From positions 3,224,001 to 3,288,000 of the forward strand of contig OZ245731.1 in NCBI GenBank assembly GCA_965227155.1: a stretch of DNA of 64,000 bases, read 5' to 3'. Source of the stretch: UBA6059 sp965227155. Lineage in GTDB: Bacteria; Bacteroidota; Bacteroidia; Cytophagales; Cyclobacteriaceae. Below the pieces are notes generated by a model. That model was not told the DNA's origin, did no database searches, and saw only the letters and a program-made list of their open reading frames with translations. The position numbers and the translations under genes are program-made. This document shows, in pieces, positions 51,907 to 62,600 of the stretch (positions are counted from its first letter, which is position 1; each line of letters begins with the position of its first letter).

Positions 51907-54900
51907 ATGACTAGGTTTCACTTTGTTCCAATTTCCATGCTGCGGATTTTATCGTTGCTTTTAATGCTTCCTATGCTTTCAGTGGGGCAGTCATTTCATG
52001 AGTGGAAGCCGCTCCCGGAGGTTGCTCCTGTTAAGGCCACAGTAATGCAGAAGCGTGCTAATGTGATGGCCCGCTTCCCCAAAAAGAAACCTTATTATAT
52101 CCAAAAAACCTATACCGGAGATACTTATCAATTTCAAAAACGCCTTGAACCGGTAAATGATCAACCGCTGGAATACACCGCTATACCGCTCCAATGGGAT
52201 GAGCTTCAATATATTCCTACAGGGCTGATTTTTAAAGACCAATCTCGAGGAAACATTAAGTATTTGGATAAAGCGCATGGCCTTTTTAGCAATGAGGTCA
52301 ATGTAATTGAAGAAGACTCATTGGGTCGAATTTTCCTCGGCACAAGAGAAGGTCTTGGGGTCTTCAATGGAGAGGAAATGAAAATCTACCGAAGGGTAGA
52401 AGGCTTTTCATTTGCAAACATAAAAGACTTAAAGTTCGATGAGAAAGGTCGGCTATGGATAATTACTACAGATGCATTTGGTTATATATCAGGAGATAAT
52501 CTTTACCTTCCTAATGCCCCTACAGACCTTCAATTGTTCAGCATTAGCTTTACCTCCGATGGTCAAGTCGTATTGAATACCATTAATAATGGGATGGTAT
52601 TTATAGAGGAAGATCGATATAAAATCATCAATCAATTTGCCTCTCCCTTTGTATGCGATTATTGGGAAGACAAAAACGGATGGCAGTGGGTGGCAGTAGA
52701 GCGATTTGGTATTTCCTTTATTCGAAATGATAGCATCTTCAATATACCACGGGTTGACCACATCAATACGGCAAGGGTATTTTTTGAAAATGACAGTGCA
52801 TTATGGATAGGAACTTTTGCCGGTAAAATTCATGCGTTTGAAAATGACAGTCTTTATTCTATCGAGCTTTCTGAGGAATTCAATGAATACAATACCTTCA
52901 GCATAGAATCAGCCAATGGGAAGATATGGATAGGTGCTTATGGACCTGGCGTTTTTAGTATTGATTCTCATGGCAAAGTAGACCATTACTCAACCCGTGA
53001 AGGCCTAACCGGCAACTTTAGCTACGATATACACAAAGATAGATATGACAATGTATGGATAGCCGATCTGCAGGATGGCATCAGTAGGATTGATGAGAAT
53101 GTCTTTTATCAATCGGACCTCAGCATTTCGGATCTTAGCTTTGCTGAGATTCTGCAGGATAGCCTTAATAATCGCTGGTTTTTACCAGCTGGTACTTACC
53201 TTACTCGGGAGACAGAGGATGAATTCATCCAATATGCCAATGAAACCGGTGATATTTTCCGGCTAACTACTTATGCAGAACACGGACTTATCCGTGAAGA
53301 TGAAGTGTGGATGTCTAACTATGGCATGGGCATCACTGTATTTTCTGAGTCTGGGTACACATTCTACCTCAATGGGGATGAGTTTTTTACTAATTCGGTT
53401 TTTTACCTGGAAGAAGATGCTACAGACGGAGTATGGATGACAACATTGAATAACCAACTCGTCTACTACCGAAATGGGGAATTTTACAACTACGCCACTG
53501 TAGACCCATTCAAAGATTTTAAATTCAATAAGATCACGAAAACAAATGGGGGAGCCATTATTGCTTACACCGATGGTAATGGCATCATCATTATCTGGGA
53601 TAACAATTATTGGCATTTGGATGCCATTAATGGTCTTTCTACTAATACTGTAGAGCTGGCTTTTCAGGATAAAGGTGGTAGGATATGGCTTTTTCAGGAT
53701 GGTGTAATCGATATGGTTGGTAAGGGCAATGAGGTACTGCATTTTACTTCACCTGTTCTCCGCAATAATCCAATCAATGACATTGTAGAGTTTGAGAATG
53801 GCGAATTCTTAGCACTCAGCTATAATGGTCTCCTTATGATGAAGCCTAATCAGCAAGATATTGAAATGAAATTGCTGGATGCAGCCTATGGCATCAATGT
53901 GCCGGATAATAATCATCTCTTTATAGGTAATAATGATTTGCTTATATCCGGTCATGGAAAGCTTTTTAGGTTTGATAGTTCAATGTTTCGAGCGTCATCC
54001 TTTACCCCCAAACTCTCCATCGATCGTGTAATGATCGGGAATCAGCAAAATCCTAAGCATGATGGGTTCAAAGTAGCACAGGCAAAGCCAATTGAAGTGC
54101 ATTTCAATGTTATTTCCTGGGGACGACCTGCTACACTTCATTACCAATTCATGAGAAATGGTCAGGCGGATAGTTGGGAGCAACAAAAATCAGGAATTAT
54201 TGATCTAAATGAACTGGATCGGGGTAACTATAAGCTTTCAGCCTATTTGGATGATGGGTTAACAAAATCCGATATTCAGACCATTGAATTTATTGTGTTG
54301 CCTTATTGGTATGAAACCTGGTGGGCATTTGCAGCCTACACAGGTTTATTGATTTTGGGTGGTTTGGCAATTATGTACTATAGAGGTGTGAGAGCCAGGC
54401 AGCAGCGCGAAATCCTACAAAAACTGGTAGAAAAAAAGACGCAGGAATTGCAGGATGAAAAGCAGCAGGTTACCAAGCAGCTAAAGGAAAAAGAGGTACT
54501 GCTGAAAGAGGTCAATCATCGAGTGAAAAACAACCTACAGATCATTTCCAGCCTCTTGCAAATGCAGGTGGGTAAACTGGAAAATGAAGAGTTAAGCCAT
54601 ATTTTGCTAGAGACACATGGCAGGGTCAGGTCTATGTCACTCATCCATCAGAAACTGTACGAAAGTAATGACATCAGTTCCATAGCATTGCATGAATATG
54701 CCGACCAATTGATGGCATTTATCAAAGCCAGTTTTGGGGAATCTAAAGCCAAGGCCAAAGTAGAGATACAGTCAGATGATATTTGGCTGGATATTGAAAA
54801 GGCTATACCGTTGGGTTTGATTTTGAATGAGCTCGCTACCAATGCACTCAAATATGGCCTTAATGAGAAGGGTGAAGGTACCATCAGGTTAACTTTCGAA

Positions 54901-55095
54901 CTTAGAAATGAGGATAGAGTTGTTTTCTTTATCAGTGATGGTGGTCCGGGTGTTCCTGATGATTTTAATGTAAAGGAGGCTAAATCTCTCGGTTTGAGAT
55001 TGGTTACTATTTTAACCAGACAAATAGATGGTGAATTAAAACTGGAAAATCACAAGGGTGCCTGTTTTATGATTTCGTTTCCCTTACATGGATAA
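51907..55095 (+). CDS. Two-component propeller sensor histidine kinase (HisKA_2 type)
   Basis: 1062 residues. A signal peptide (MLRILSLLLMLPMLSVGQS) leads to a large extracytoplasmic beta-propeller built of repeats with the pattern GRxWxxT (DEKGRLWIITTDAF, DRYDNVWIADLQDG, DKGGRIWLFQDGVI), and a Y_Y_Y-like domain near 720-795. One transmembrane helix lies at ~800-822 (WAFAAYTGLLILGGLAIMYY), then a coiled coil. The HisKA_2 dimerisation domain carries the phospho-histidine H871 in LLKEVNHRVKNNLQIISSLL. A HATPase_c domain closes it (LNELATNALKYG, DGGPGVPDDF). The LytTR response regulator downstream is its likely partner. Confidence 0.95.
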   Translation: MTRFHFVPISMLRILSLLLMLPMLSVGQSFHEWKPLPEVAPVKATVMQKRANVMARFPKKKPYYIQKTYTGDTYQFQKRLEPVNDQPLEYTAIPLQWDELQYIPTGLIFKDQSRGNIKYLDKAHGLFSNEVNVIEEDSLGRIFLGTREGLGVFNGEEMKIYRRVEGFSFANIKDLKFDEKGRLWIITTDAFGYISGDNLYLPNAPTDLQLFSISFTSDGQVVLNTINNGMVFIEEDRYKIINQFASPFVCDYWEDKNGWQWVAVERFGISFIRNDSIFNIPRVDHINTARVFFENDSALWIGTFAGKIHAFENDSLYSIELSEEFNEYNTFSIESANGKIWIGAYGPGVFSIDSHGKVDHYSTREGLTGNFSYDIHKDRYDNVWIADLQDGISRIDENVFYQSDLSISDLSFAEILQDSLNNRWFLPAGTYLTRETEDEFIQYANETGDIFRLTTYAEHGLIREDEVWMSNYGMGITVFSESGYTFYLNGDEFFTNSVFYLEEDATDGVWMTTLNNQLVYYRNGEFYNYATVDPFKDFKFNKITKTNGGAIIAYTDGNGIIIIWDNNYWHLDAINGLSTNTVELAFQDKGGRIWLFQDGVIDMVGKGNEVLHFTSPVLRNNPINDIVEFENGEFLALSYNGLLMMKPNQQDIEMKLLDAAYGINVPDNNHLFIGNNDLLISGHGKLFRFDSSMFRASSFTPKLSIDRVMIGNQQNPKHDGFKVAQAKPIEVHFNVISWGRPATLHYQFMRNGQADSWEQQKSGIIDLNELDRGNYKLSAYLDDGLTKSDIQTIEFIVLPYWYETWWAFAAYTGLLILGGLAIMYYRGVRARQQREILQKLVEKKTQELQDEKQQVTKQLKEKEVLLKEVNHRVKNNLQIISSLLQMQVGKLENEELSHILLETHGRVRSMSLIHQKLYESNDISSIALHEYADQLMAFIKASFGESKAKAKVEIQSDDIWLDIEKAIPLGLILNELATNALKYGLNEKGEGTIRLTFELRNEDRVVFFISDGGPGVPDDFNVKEAKSLGLRLVTILTRQIDGELKLENHKGACFMISFPLHG

Positions 55096-55309
55096 TGAGG
55101 AATAGATTTGGAAATGTTGATATCTAAAATGCGATTTTGACAAAATTGGTCCTATTCTTTAAATAGCCTTTTGTAAAGGCTATGAAAAATGGGAAATCGA
55201 ATTAAGTATTGAAACAATAATTGTATTATTGAAGTATGTTTTCGTGAAATCATAGGGTTCTCAGAATCTTAATGATTGCATGAAATTTTAACCAGCTAAC
55301 AGTAAGAGG

Positions 55310-56062
55310 ATGAAAGCTATTAAGGTGTTGATAGTTGAGGATGAATTGATCATTGCAGAATCCATTAGGGATCTACTTGAGGCGATCGGCTATCAGGTAA
55401 CAGAGGTAGCACGCAGTGCTGAGGAAGCATTTGAGGCTATCGATCTTGATATGCCCGATATTGCCCTGATTGATATCCAGCTGAAAGGCAAAGAGACAGG
55501 TATCTGGTTGGGAGAGAAGATCAGGGAGCAATTTCATATACCCTTCATATATCTCACTTCTCATGGCGACCAACAAACAGTGCAGGAAGCGGTTTCCACA
55601 CTGCCGTATGGCTACCTGATCAAACCCATCGACAAGCAATCCTTATATGCGACAATGGAGGCGGCACTGGCCAAATATGGAAGCGAGCAAAAATCAGCTA
55701 CACCACAGATAGAAGATGGTGAAACGTCAAGAAGAAGTGCATTTATCGTTAAAAATGCTTTGTTCATAAAAGATGAGTACGTCTACGTGAAAGTTCCCTT
55801 TCAGGAGATTCTCTTTTTCAAGGCCAGCGGCAACTATATTGAAATACACACAAGGAAAAAGAAGCTGGTACAGAAGCATTCGCTTAAGGAGATCGCTGAA
55901 TTGCTGCAAGACCAATCATTTTTCCAGACGCAGCGCTCTTACATTGTTAATTTGGACAACATTGATAGTATAGGCAATAACTTCCTGGTGGTAGCCAATC
56001 ATGAAGTGCCGCTCACCAAGTCATCCAAAGATGATTTGATCAATAAAATGCGAAACTTATAG
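55310..56062 (+). CDS. REC-LytTR response regulator
   Basis: 250 residues. A receiver domain (1-125) has the acidic pocket E10-D11, the phospho-acceptor D55 (IALIDIQLKGKETG), the switch T and the KPI lysine (GYLIKPIDKQSL). The C-terminal LytTR domain (~150-250) has the family's strand pattern (FKASGNYIEIHTRKKKLVQK, FFQTQRSYIVNLDNIDSI). It lies 214 bp after the propeller kinase; that gap has no other visible feature. Together they form a two-component system of unknown stimulus. Confidence 0.93.
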   Translation: MKAIKVLIVEDELIIAESIRDLLEAIGYQVTEVARSAEEAFEAIDLDMPDIALIDIQLKGKETGIWLGEKIREQFHIPFIYLTSHGDQQTVQEAVSTLPYGYLIKPIDKQSLYATMEAALAKYGSEQKSATPQIEDGETSRRSAFIVKNALFIKDEYVYVKVPFQEILFFKASGNYIEIHTRKKKLVQKHSLKEIAELLQDQSFFQTQRSYIVNLDNIDSIGNNFLVVANHEVPLTKSSKDDLINKMRNL

Positions 56063-56177
56063 CGCTGGTAACCCTCATTGTCTTTTTTACATACCAAAAT
56101 TGAGGTTTGGTCAATTATTTTTTTTGAAATAGACCTTGTGTCAGATATTCCAGCCTCTTAATAATGAACCACACATA

Positions 56178-56501
56178 ATGCAGGATTATCTTTTTATCCG
56201 AAAGGAGCGAAAATATACCCGTCTTGAATTGCAAGACTTAGAATATATCCAATCTCAAGGTAATTATCTATTACTCAAATTATCAGATCAGGAAATAAGA
56301 ATCAAGGGTAATCTGTGTAGCCTTTTGGATCATTTGCCTCATTATTTCATACAGGCCAATCGATCCTATGTAGTGAATTTCAAGAAGATCTTAAGCTTTG
56401 ATAATAAATGTCTTAAGCTTCCTCATGCTGAAATAGCTATCTCTGGTGATTATAAAGAAAAATTCCTGCAGGTGCTTAATCAATATGTTTACCGTGTATG
56501 A
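56178..56501 (+). CDS. Stand-alone LytTR DNA-binding protein
   Basis: 107 residues from ATG 56178 (MQDYLFIRKERKYTRLE); the GTG at 56136 is less likely. The whole protein is one LytTR domain (DLEYIQSQGNYLLLKLSDQE, HYFIQANRSYVVNFKKIL) with no receiver. It may compete with or assist the upstream REC-LytTR regulator on shared sites, or regulate the giant secreted protein downstream. Both are inference from position. It lies 115 bp after the response regulator. Confidence 0.85.
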   Translation: MQDYLFIRKERKYTRLELQDLEYIQSQGNYLLLKLSDQEIRIKGNLCSLLDHLPHYFIQANRSYVVNFKKILSFDNKCLKLPHAEIAISGDYKEKFLQVLNQYVYRV

Positions 56502-56669
56502 AAATTCCGTCATGTAAGTCTTTTTGCTTCGCACACACTTTTAAAAGCTTCAGAACCCAAAAGACACGTTTCGTCAATTTTTTTTGTCTACGACAAGCCT
56601 AATCATGACTTTCACCAAAGCTTAACCTACTAATATTTAACGGACGCATCAGTCCTTATCTGATTGTCT

Positions 56670-59600
56670 ATGGAAAGATCACTACCTACCGGGGTGCCCG
56701 AGAGGGCACCCTTTTTTACATCTAGAAGTCAATTGTTGCATGCAGGCATTCGAGGACTTTGTGTTTTATTCGTTCTGCTATTTTCATTAGCAGTATTCAA
56801 CCAAGCTAAAGCCTGGGACTTCAACGCGGATAGCCACATCTCTAATGTTAAAATTGATCGTGACCGTGGTGTTCTTACTTTCACTATGGTTGTCTATCAC
56901 GAAATAAGTGGCTCCAACGATGATAATCTTATCCGATTTAATCTGATGATTAATAATCAATATTACTTCACTGTCAATTCCTTAGATTCTTATGGATCTG
57001 GTTGGAATTTCCAGGCGGGACCACCAGCAATTCAATGGTCCTTTTTTGATCAGGGAGAAGACACTTTTGCAGTAGGTTGGGATAATAATAAAAAGGAGGC
57101 CAATAATGAGCCCTTAGGTACTGCCAGAAGAATTCCAGAGGTAATCAATGAGTTATCTGTAACTACCCGGTATTTTGGAGATTTTGGCTATGCTGATTTT
57201 GTTGTGCCTTTGGCTGAGGTTGATAAGTACGCGTTGGATTATACTATTGAGTGGGATCAGCTTTCTTTTGAGGATGATGGTGGTGATTTTTTTGATGACA
57301 ATTACACAAGAACCATTACCCAAGTTTGGCCTAACATCAGCCTTTCAGGAGTTACAGCCAGTAAAGACGTTTGTGCTTCTGTAAACATTTCATGGGATAA
57401 TGCCACAGGATATTCCAGAGATATGTACTACAAAGTATATAGAAGATCACAAAATAATGCACCTGGCACGACCAACCCAGTTGGTACCGTAGAAGAGGTG
57501 CTTGCTGATGGTCAAGGGCTTACATCTGCTTTCGATCAGCTCGAAGATCCAAAACCCATAGATTATTATTATCAAATTGATGCTGGTTATGGTCAGAATC
57601 TTGCCAGAATACAACGATACTTCACTGTTGGCGGCCCTCCTAAAACAGGCTATAATACACCGACAGGATTCGCTGTGACTAACCATACCTGTGATAAAAT
57701 TACGCTTACCTGGAATGACGCTACCTCCGGTGATGAAACGAGTCAATATCATATCACTAGAGATGATGGAAAGACCTACACTGTTTTTAAAGGAACGGGA
57801 AAGCTTGACATTACTTCCGAAGTTGATGAACAGGATTATGTATTTACGATAGCCTCAGAAAACAATTGTGGCTTTAGGTCACCAACGGCTACAGCTACCT
57901 CAAGTCTTACCACACTTTCAGGCCCCACCGGGTTAGCTGCGTCCACTCAGTCAGATGGCTCTATAAAGCTCACCTGGAACAATGATGCAACAGGGCAAAA
58001 AAAGTTTTTCATTAAAAAATCATTTAATGGAGGCATAGAAACCATAGATAACCTGGAGCCAACTGCCACAGATTACACCGATGATAATGTGGATATCTGT
58101 CAGACCTATGATTATGAAATATTTGTAGCCAATGATTGTGATCAGGCTGGCGTACTGGGTAGCAGTGTTTCACATAGAATAGACCTGGACATCACCAATA
58201 CATTCGATACAAAGAATGTTTTTGGAAGTAAAGGGTATTATACCAATCGCGTTGAAATCAATTGGACACCCGATAACAATGAGACATTGTTGGAAGAGTA
58301 TAGAGTGTATAGAAAAGTACTCGGCTCATCTTCAGATTACAGCCAGGTGACTTCCATGAGTAAGAGTTCCACTACCTACATTGATAATACAACTGATCCG
58401 GGTGTAATATATGAGTACCTCATATTTGGTACCACCACTTGTGAAGGCGCTACGCTGCGAACAGATAGTATTAAAACAGTAGGTTTTAGAGTACCGGCTG
58501 GTATTGTGGGTGGACAGATTGTCTTTGAAGGAGGCACAGGAGTAAGGGATGTGAAAGTTCAAGTCACTAAGACTTCCGGTAGTAAGGGATCTAGTCTGGA
58601 ATTTAATGGCACTGACCAGTATATTGAAGTGCCTCACACAACAAAGCTAGCGCCAACTACTAATAAGCTTACCCTGGAAGCATGGGTTAACCCAGCAAAT
58701 CTGACAGGAAATAAGACGATCATTTCCAAGGTTAATGGAAATACCGGGTATGGATTGGATATTCAAAATAGCACTGCCCGTTTCTATATTTATAATGGCA
58801 CTTCCATTCAGACAGTTACTGGGACAATTTTCTCCGGGCAATTCAGTCAGCTTACAGGCACCTACGATGGTACAGAACTAAGATTATATGTCAATGGTAA
58901 AGAAACAACCACTGCTGGCGTCACTTCCATTTCTCATAATACCAGTGACCTCATTATCGGTGCGCTTGGTAATACTACCAAATCCCAATGGTTTAATGGA
59001 AATATTGATGAAGTCAGAATATGGAATATAGCCAAAGACTCGGCCACAGTAATAAGAGATTACCAGCGAAAAGTCACTCAAGATGAGGCTGGCTTGGTAG
59101 CCTATTGGAACTTCGATGAGGCTGTAGGGGAAGCTATTTATGACCAGTCCAAGGTAGGAGCGGTTTTCAATGAAAACCATGGAAACATATTTAACACCGC
59201 CAACTGGTCTAATACAACTCCGGCTGACCTATTTGATATGGCTTTTACTGATGGCAGTGGTAGTTATTCAGTGCCAAATATTCGGTATAATGGAGCAGGT
59301 GAAACTTTCAAGATTCAACCCATCCTTGTGCCGCACGTCTTTGTTGAGCCTAGTCGTACCGTTTTTATAGGTGAGGGCTCTCAGGTGCTTAATAATCAGG
59401 ACTTTTTAGACGAATCTTCCTTCGCCTTTACGGGCAGGTTGCTTTATGACAAAGATCATGATGGCTATACTAACGCAGGAGCTTTTACAGTAGGACTAGA
59501 ATGCCCGGTAGAAGGTGCCTATCTGTATATTGATGGGAACCTTGTACTTGATCGAAACAATATACCCATCACCACCCAATCAGATGGATCTTTTGAGATA

Positions 59601-62600
59601 GAAGTGCCCATTGGACCACACGCCATTACAGTTGGAAAAGATGGCCATTCCTTTAGCGCAGGCAGATTTCCATCAGATGATCCTACAGATTTTTATAATT
59701 TCAATGATGACCTGGCCACGCCAGTCATTTTCAAAGATACTACCAAGCAAATAGTAGTAGGCCGTGTCGTTGGTGGTAATGATCAGGCTGCTCAAAAGCC
59801 TGGCCTGGGTCTTTCCAAAAATAATATTGGTATAGCTGAATTGACATTTGTATCTCAGGGAGGTACAGGCTGTTATAGTGCAACTGTAAAAACCGATACA
59901 CTCTCTGGCGAGTACAGGGTAGAGTTACCGCCTTATCGCTACGATGTTGATCCTTTTGAAATAGACAATCCTGGTTTGGTGCCTGATATCAGCTTTTCTT
60001 CTACAGATGGTTTCAATATGCTGCTGGATGTGGAAGATAAACTCGAACTCAAAACGGTCGTAGATACTACTTTTAATGCTGCCGGTACCAGGCAAATCGA
60101 TAGTATCCAATACCATGAGACCAAGGATTTCATCTATTTTGCTACTCCAACGCTACTGGGTCTTAACGAGCTTGGAGAAACCGGAAGCCGTTTAGTAGGA
60201 GAGAAGACCGTAAATGTTGAAGGAGTCCCGACCAATACTTCAGTATTTCCACACGCAATAATACAGCAAGCCAAAGACTATACAATCACCTATCGAGGCA
60301 CGGAACTATACAGAAATTACGACAACCCGAGTATAACATTGACTGATACGGTGCTGATCACAAATGCGTCAGTAGATATATTTAACCAGCTGGCATTGCA
60401 ACCTTCTTCAAAATTACAGCTTGATGAAAATGGGGAAACCACTTACACTTTCAAAGGGGGCAACCCAAATCTGCAAATAGATGATGCCCGTCCGGAACAA
60501 AGCTATACACGCACCTGGACAGCTAAACTAGAGGTGTTTGATAATCAGGGCAATAAAGTAGGGGAAGGTGACTGGAAGCCTGACCCTTCAGAAGATATAA
60601 CTGAGTTTAGAGGGTTTGTCTTTGGCACACTTCAGGATGGCAGCACGTTTGCCACTCAGGGGCCATCTGTAGTTGAATTTATACTTCGTGATCCACCGGG
60701 TAGTAATAGTACTGCTACGCTTGCAAAAGGTACTTCTTATACACGTACAGAAACTATTTCCCTCACAGAATCAAATGGCTTAAGCAATAGCACGCTGATT
60801 AAAGCAGGACCAAAATTTGAGACAGGTTTCATTGGTTTTGCGCAGGAAACTGAAATCATAGTAGATGCTACTGTGGGTGCCACCACTGAGCGATCAGTAA
60901 ACTCAGAGGGAGAAAGTGAAGAAACAGTAACGCTGGAACGCGAGTGGACTACTAATGGTGACCCCTTGCAGGTAGGCGCAAGAGGTGACCTTTTTGTAGG
61001 TCGTGCAAGGGCTTTTGTATTTGGTATAGGTACAGACCTAACGCTCGTGCAATCATCATTGTGTGGCAATGGAATAGTAGAATGCTATCCTGGTGCAGCT
61101 CTAATTGATATTGGAGGTGTGGACTACACCATTGGTACCAAAAAATCACTCTCAGTGGCTCCTACAGGTGATGAAACTATGTTTTTGGTAACCCAAAATG
61201 CCATAGAAACACTGGAAATACCCAGGCTGGAATTACTGAGAAATGCCTTGCTTTCATCGTCAAAATACAACAGTAATCTGGCGCCAGACAATGAGAATTA
61301 TGGTAAGAATAATGATGATCCGGTATTTGGTACCAATCCCCCGGCCAATGTAAGCTACACCTTCAACAACCCTAATTTGCCTGATATAGAAATTGACGTA
61401 AAAGGCTCCAAGGTTAAGCAAACCAACCCTGCTAATGTAGATTCTGTGCGTTGGTATAATCAGCAAATCAGATTGTGGCAACAGGCCATAGAGCGCAATG
61501 AGCGGGAGAAATTTGAGGTGATCAAAAATACTCCTAACCCAGAGGCTTTTGTCTATTCCGCTGATGGGGTGGCCTTTACCAGCTCTAAAACTGTAGAGAA
61601 AACGCGTACACAAACCACTACTATAGAAGTAAATACTTCAGCAGAAATTGGAGCTGAACTTGGCGCCATCGTTTCGGGTGTAGGTGCCACCAATAGTACG
61701 TCCTTTACCATGGATGTAAGCAACAGTACTACCTCATCCACATCAAAAACCAATACTTTAACAACATCCTACACGCTGTTGGATGGTGATGAAGATGACC
61801 GATTTAGAATCAATGTATATAATTCTCCTGATGGAAATGGTGCCATTTTCACACTGGAAGGCGGCGAAACCATGTGTCCATACGAGGGAGAGATCAAATC
61901 AAAATATTACAAAGACCCCAATACCAATGACTTTGTGGTTCTCAGCGCTGGATCAGTACAGCGTGAGAAACCAACCATAGCACTGGATGGAAGTGATTTA
62001 AGAACCAATGTACCCACAAGTGAAGCTGCCTTTTATGAGATCATATTGGGTAATGACAATACACTGGATCAACGCATGGAATATCATCTAAGTGTAGATG
62101 GGAATGCATTTGGGGCCATTGTAAAAATGGACGGTGTGGCTATTGATACGGATTTTGCCATTGATGCGCTGGGTTCAACCAGAAAAATTATAGCCGTAGA
62201 AAAAGGACCTGGTCCTGAATTTAAATATGATGATATCGTACTACAATTTCACTCTAATTGTCAGTTTGCTGATGGTACCAGCAGTGAGGAAGATATCTTT
62301 CAGGAGGTAACGCTTCGTGCCCACTTTATCCCCGGCTGTACACAACCTGAAATATTTGAACCTGCTAATAATTTTACAGTCAACACAAAAAATATTAATT
62401 CGGATAAAAAGACCATCCTACCAATTTCTATTGGTAATTATGACATCAATAGCGAGACATTTGAAAAAATCCTCATCCGGTATAAGCCTACATTTTCTAC
62501 CACATGGAAAAGCATTGATGAGTATTATGTAAATGAAGACCCGGCATTTCCCGATCGAAAACTAATTCCGAGAGATGAATTTACAACTGATTTTGACTGG

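Noticed and set aside
60737..61753. Minus-strand ORFs at 60737-61069, 61260-61613 and 61553-61753
   Set aside because: They are shadows of the long open plus-strand frame of the giant protein, which is continuous from 56670 to the end.
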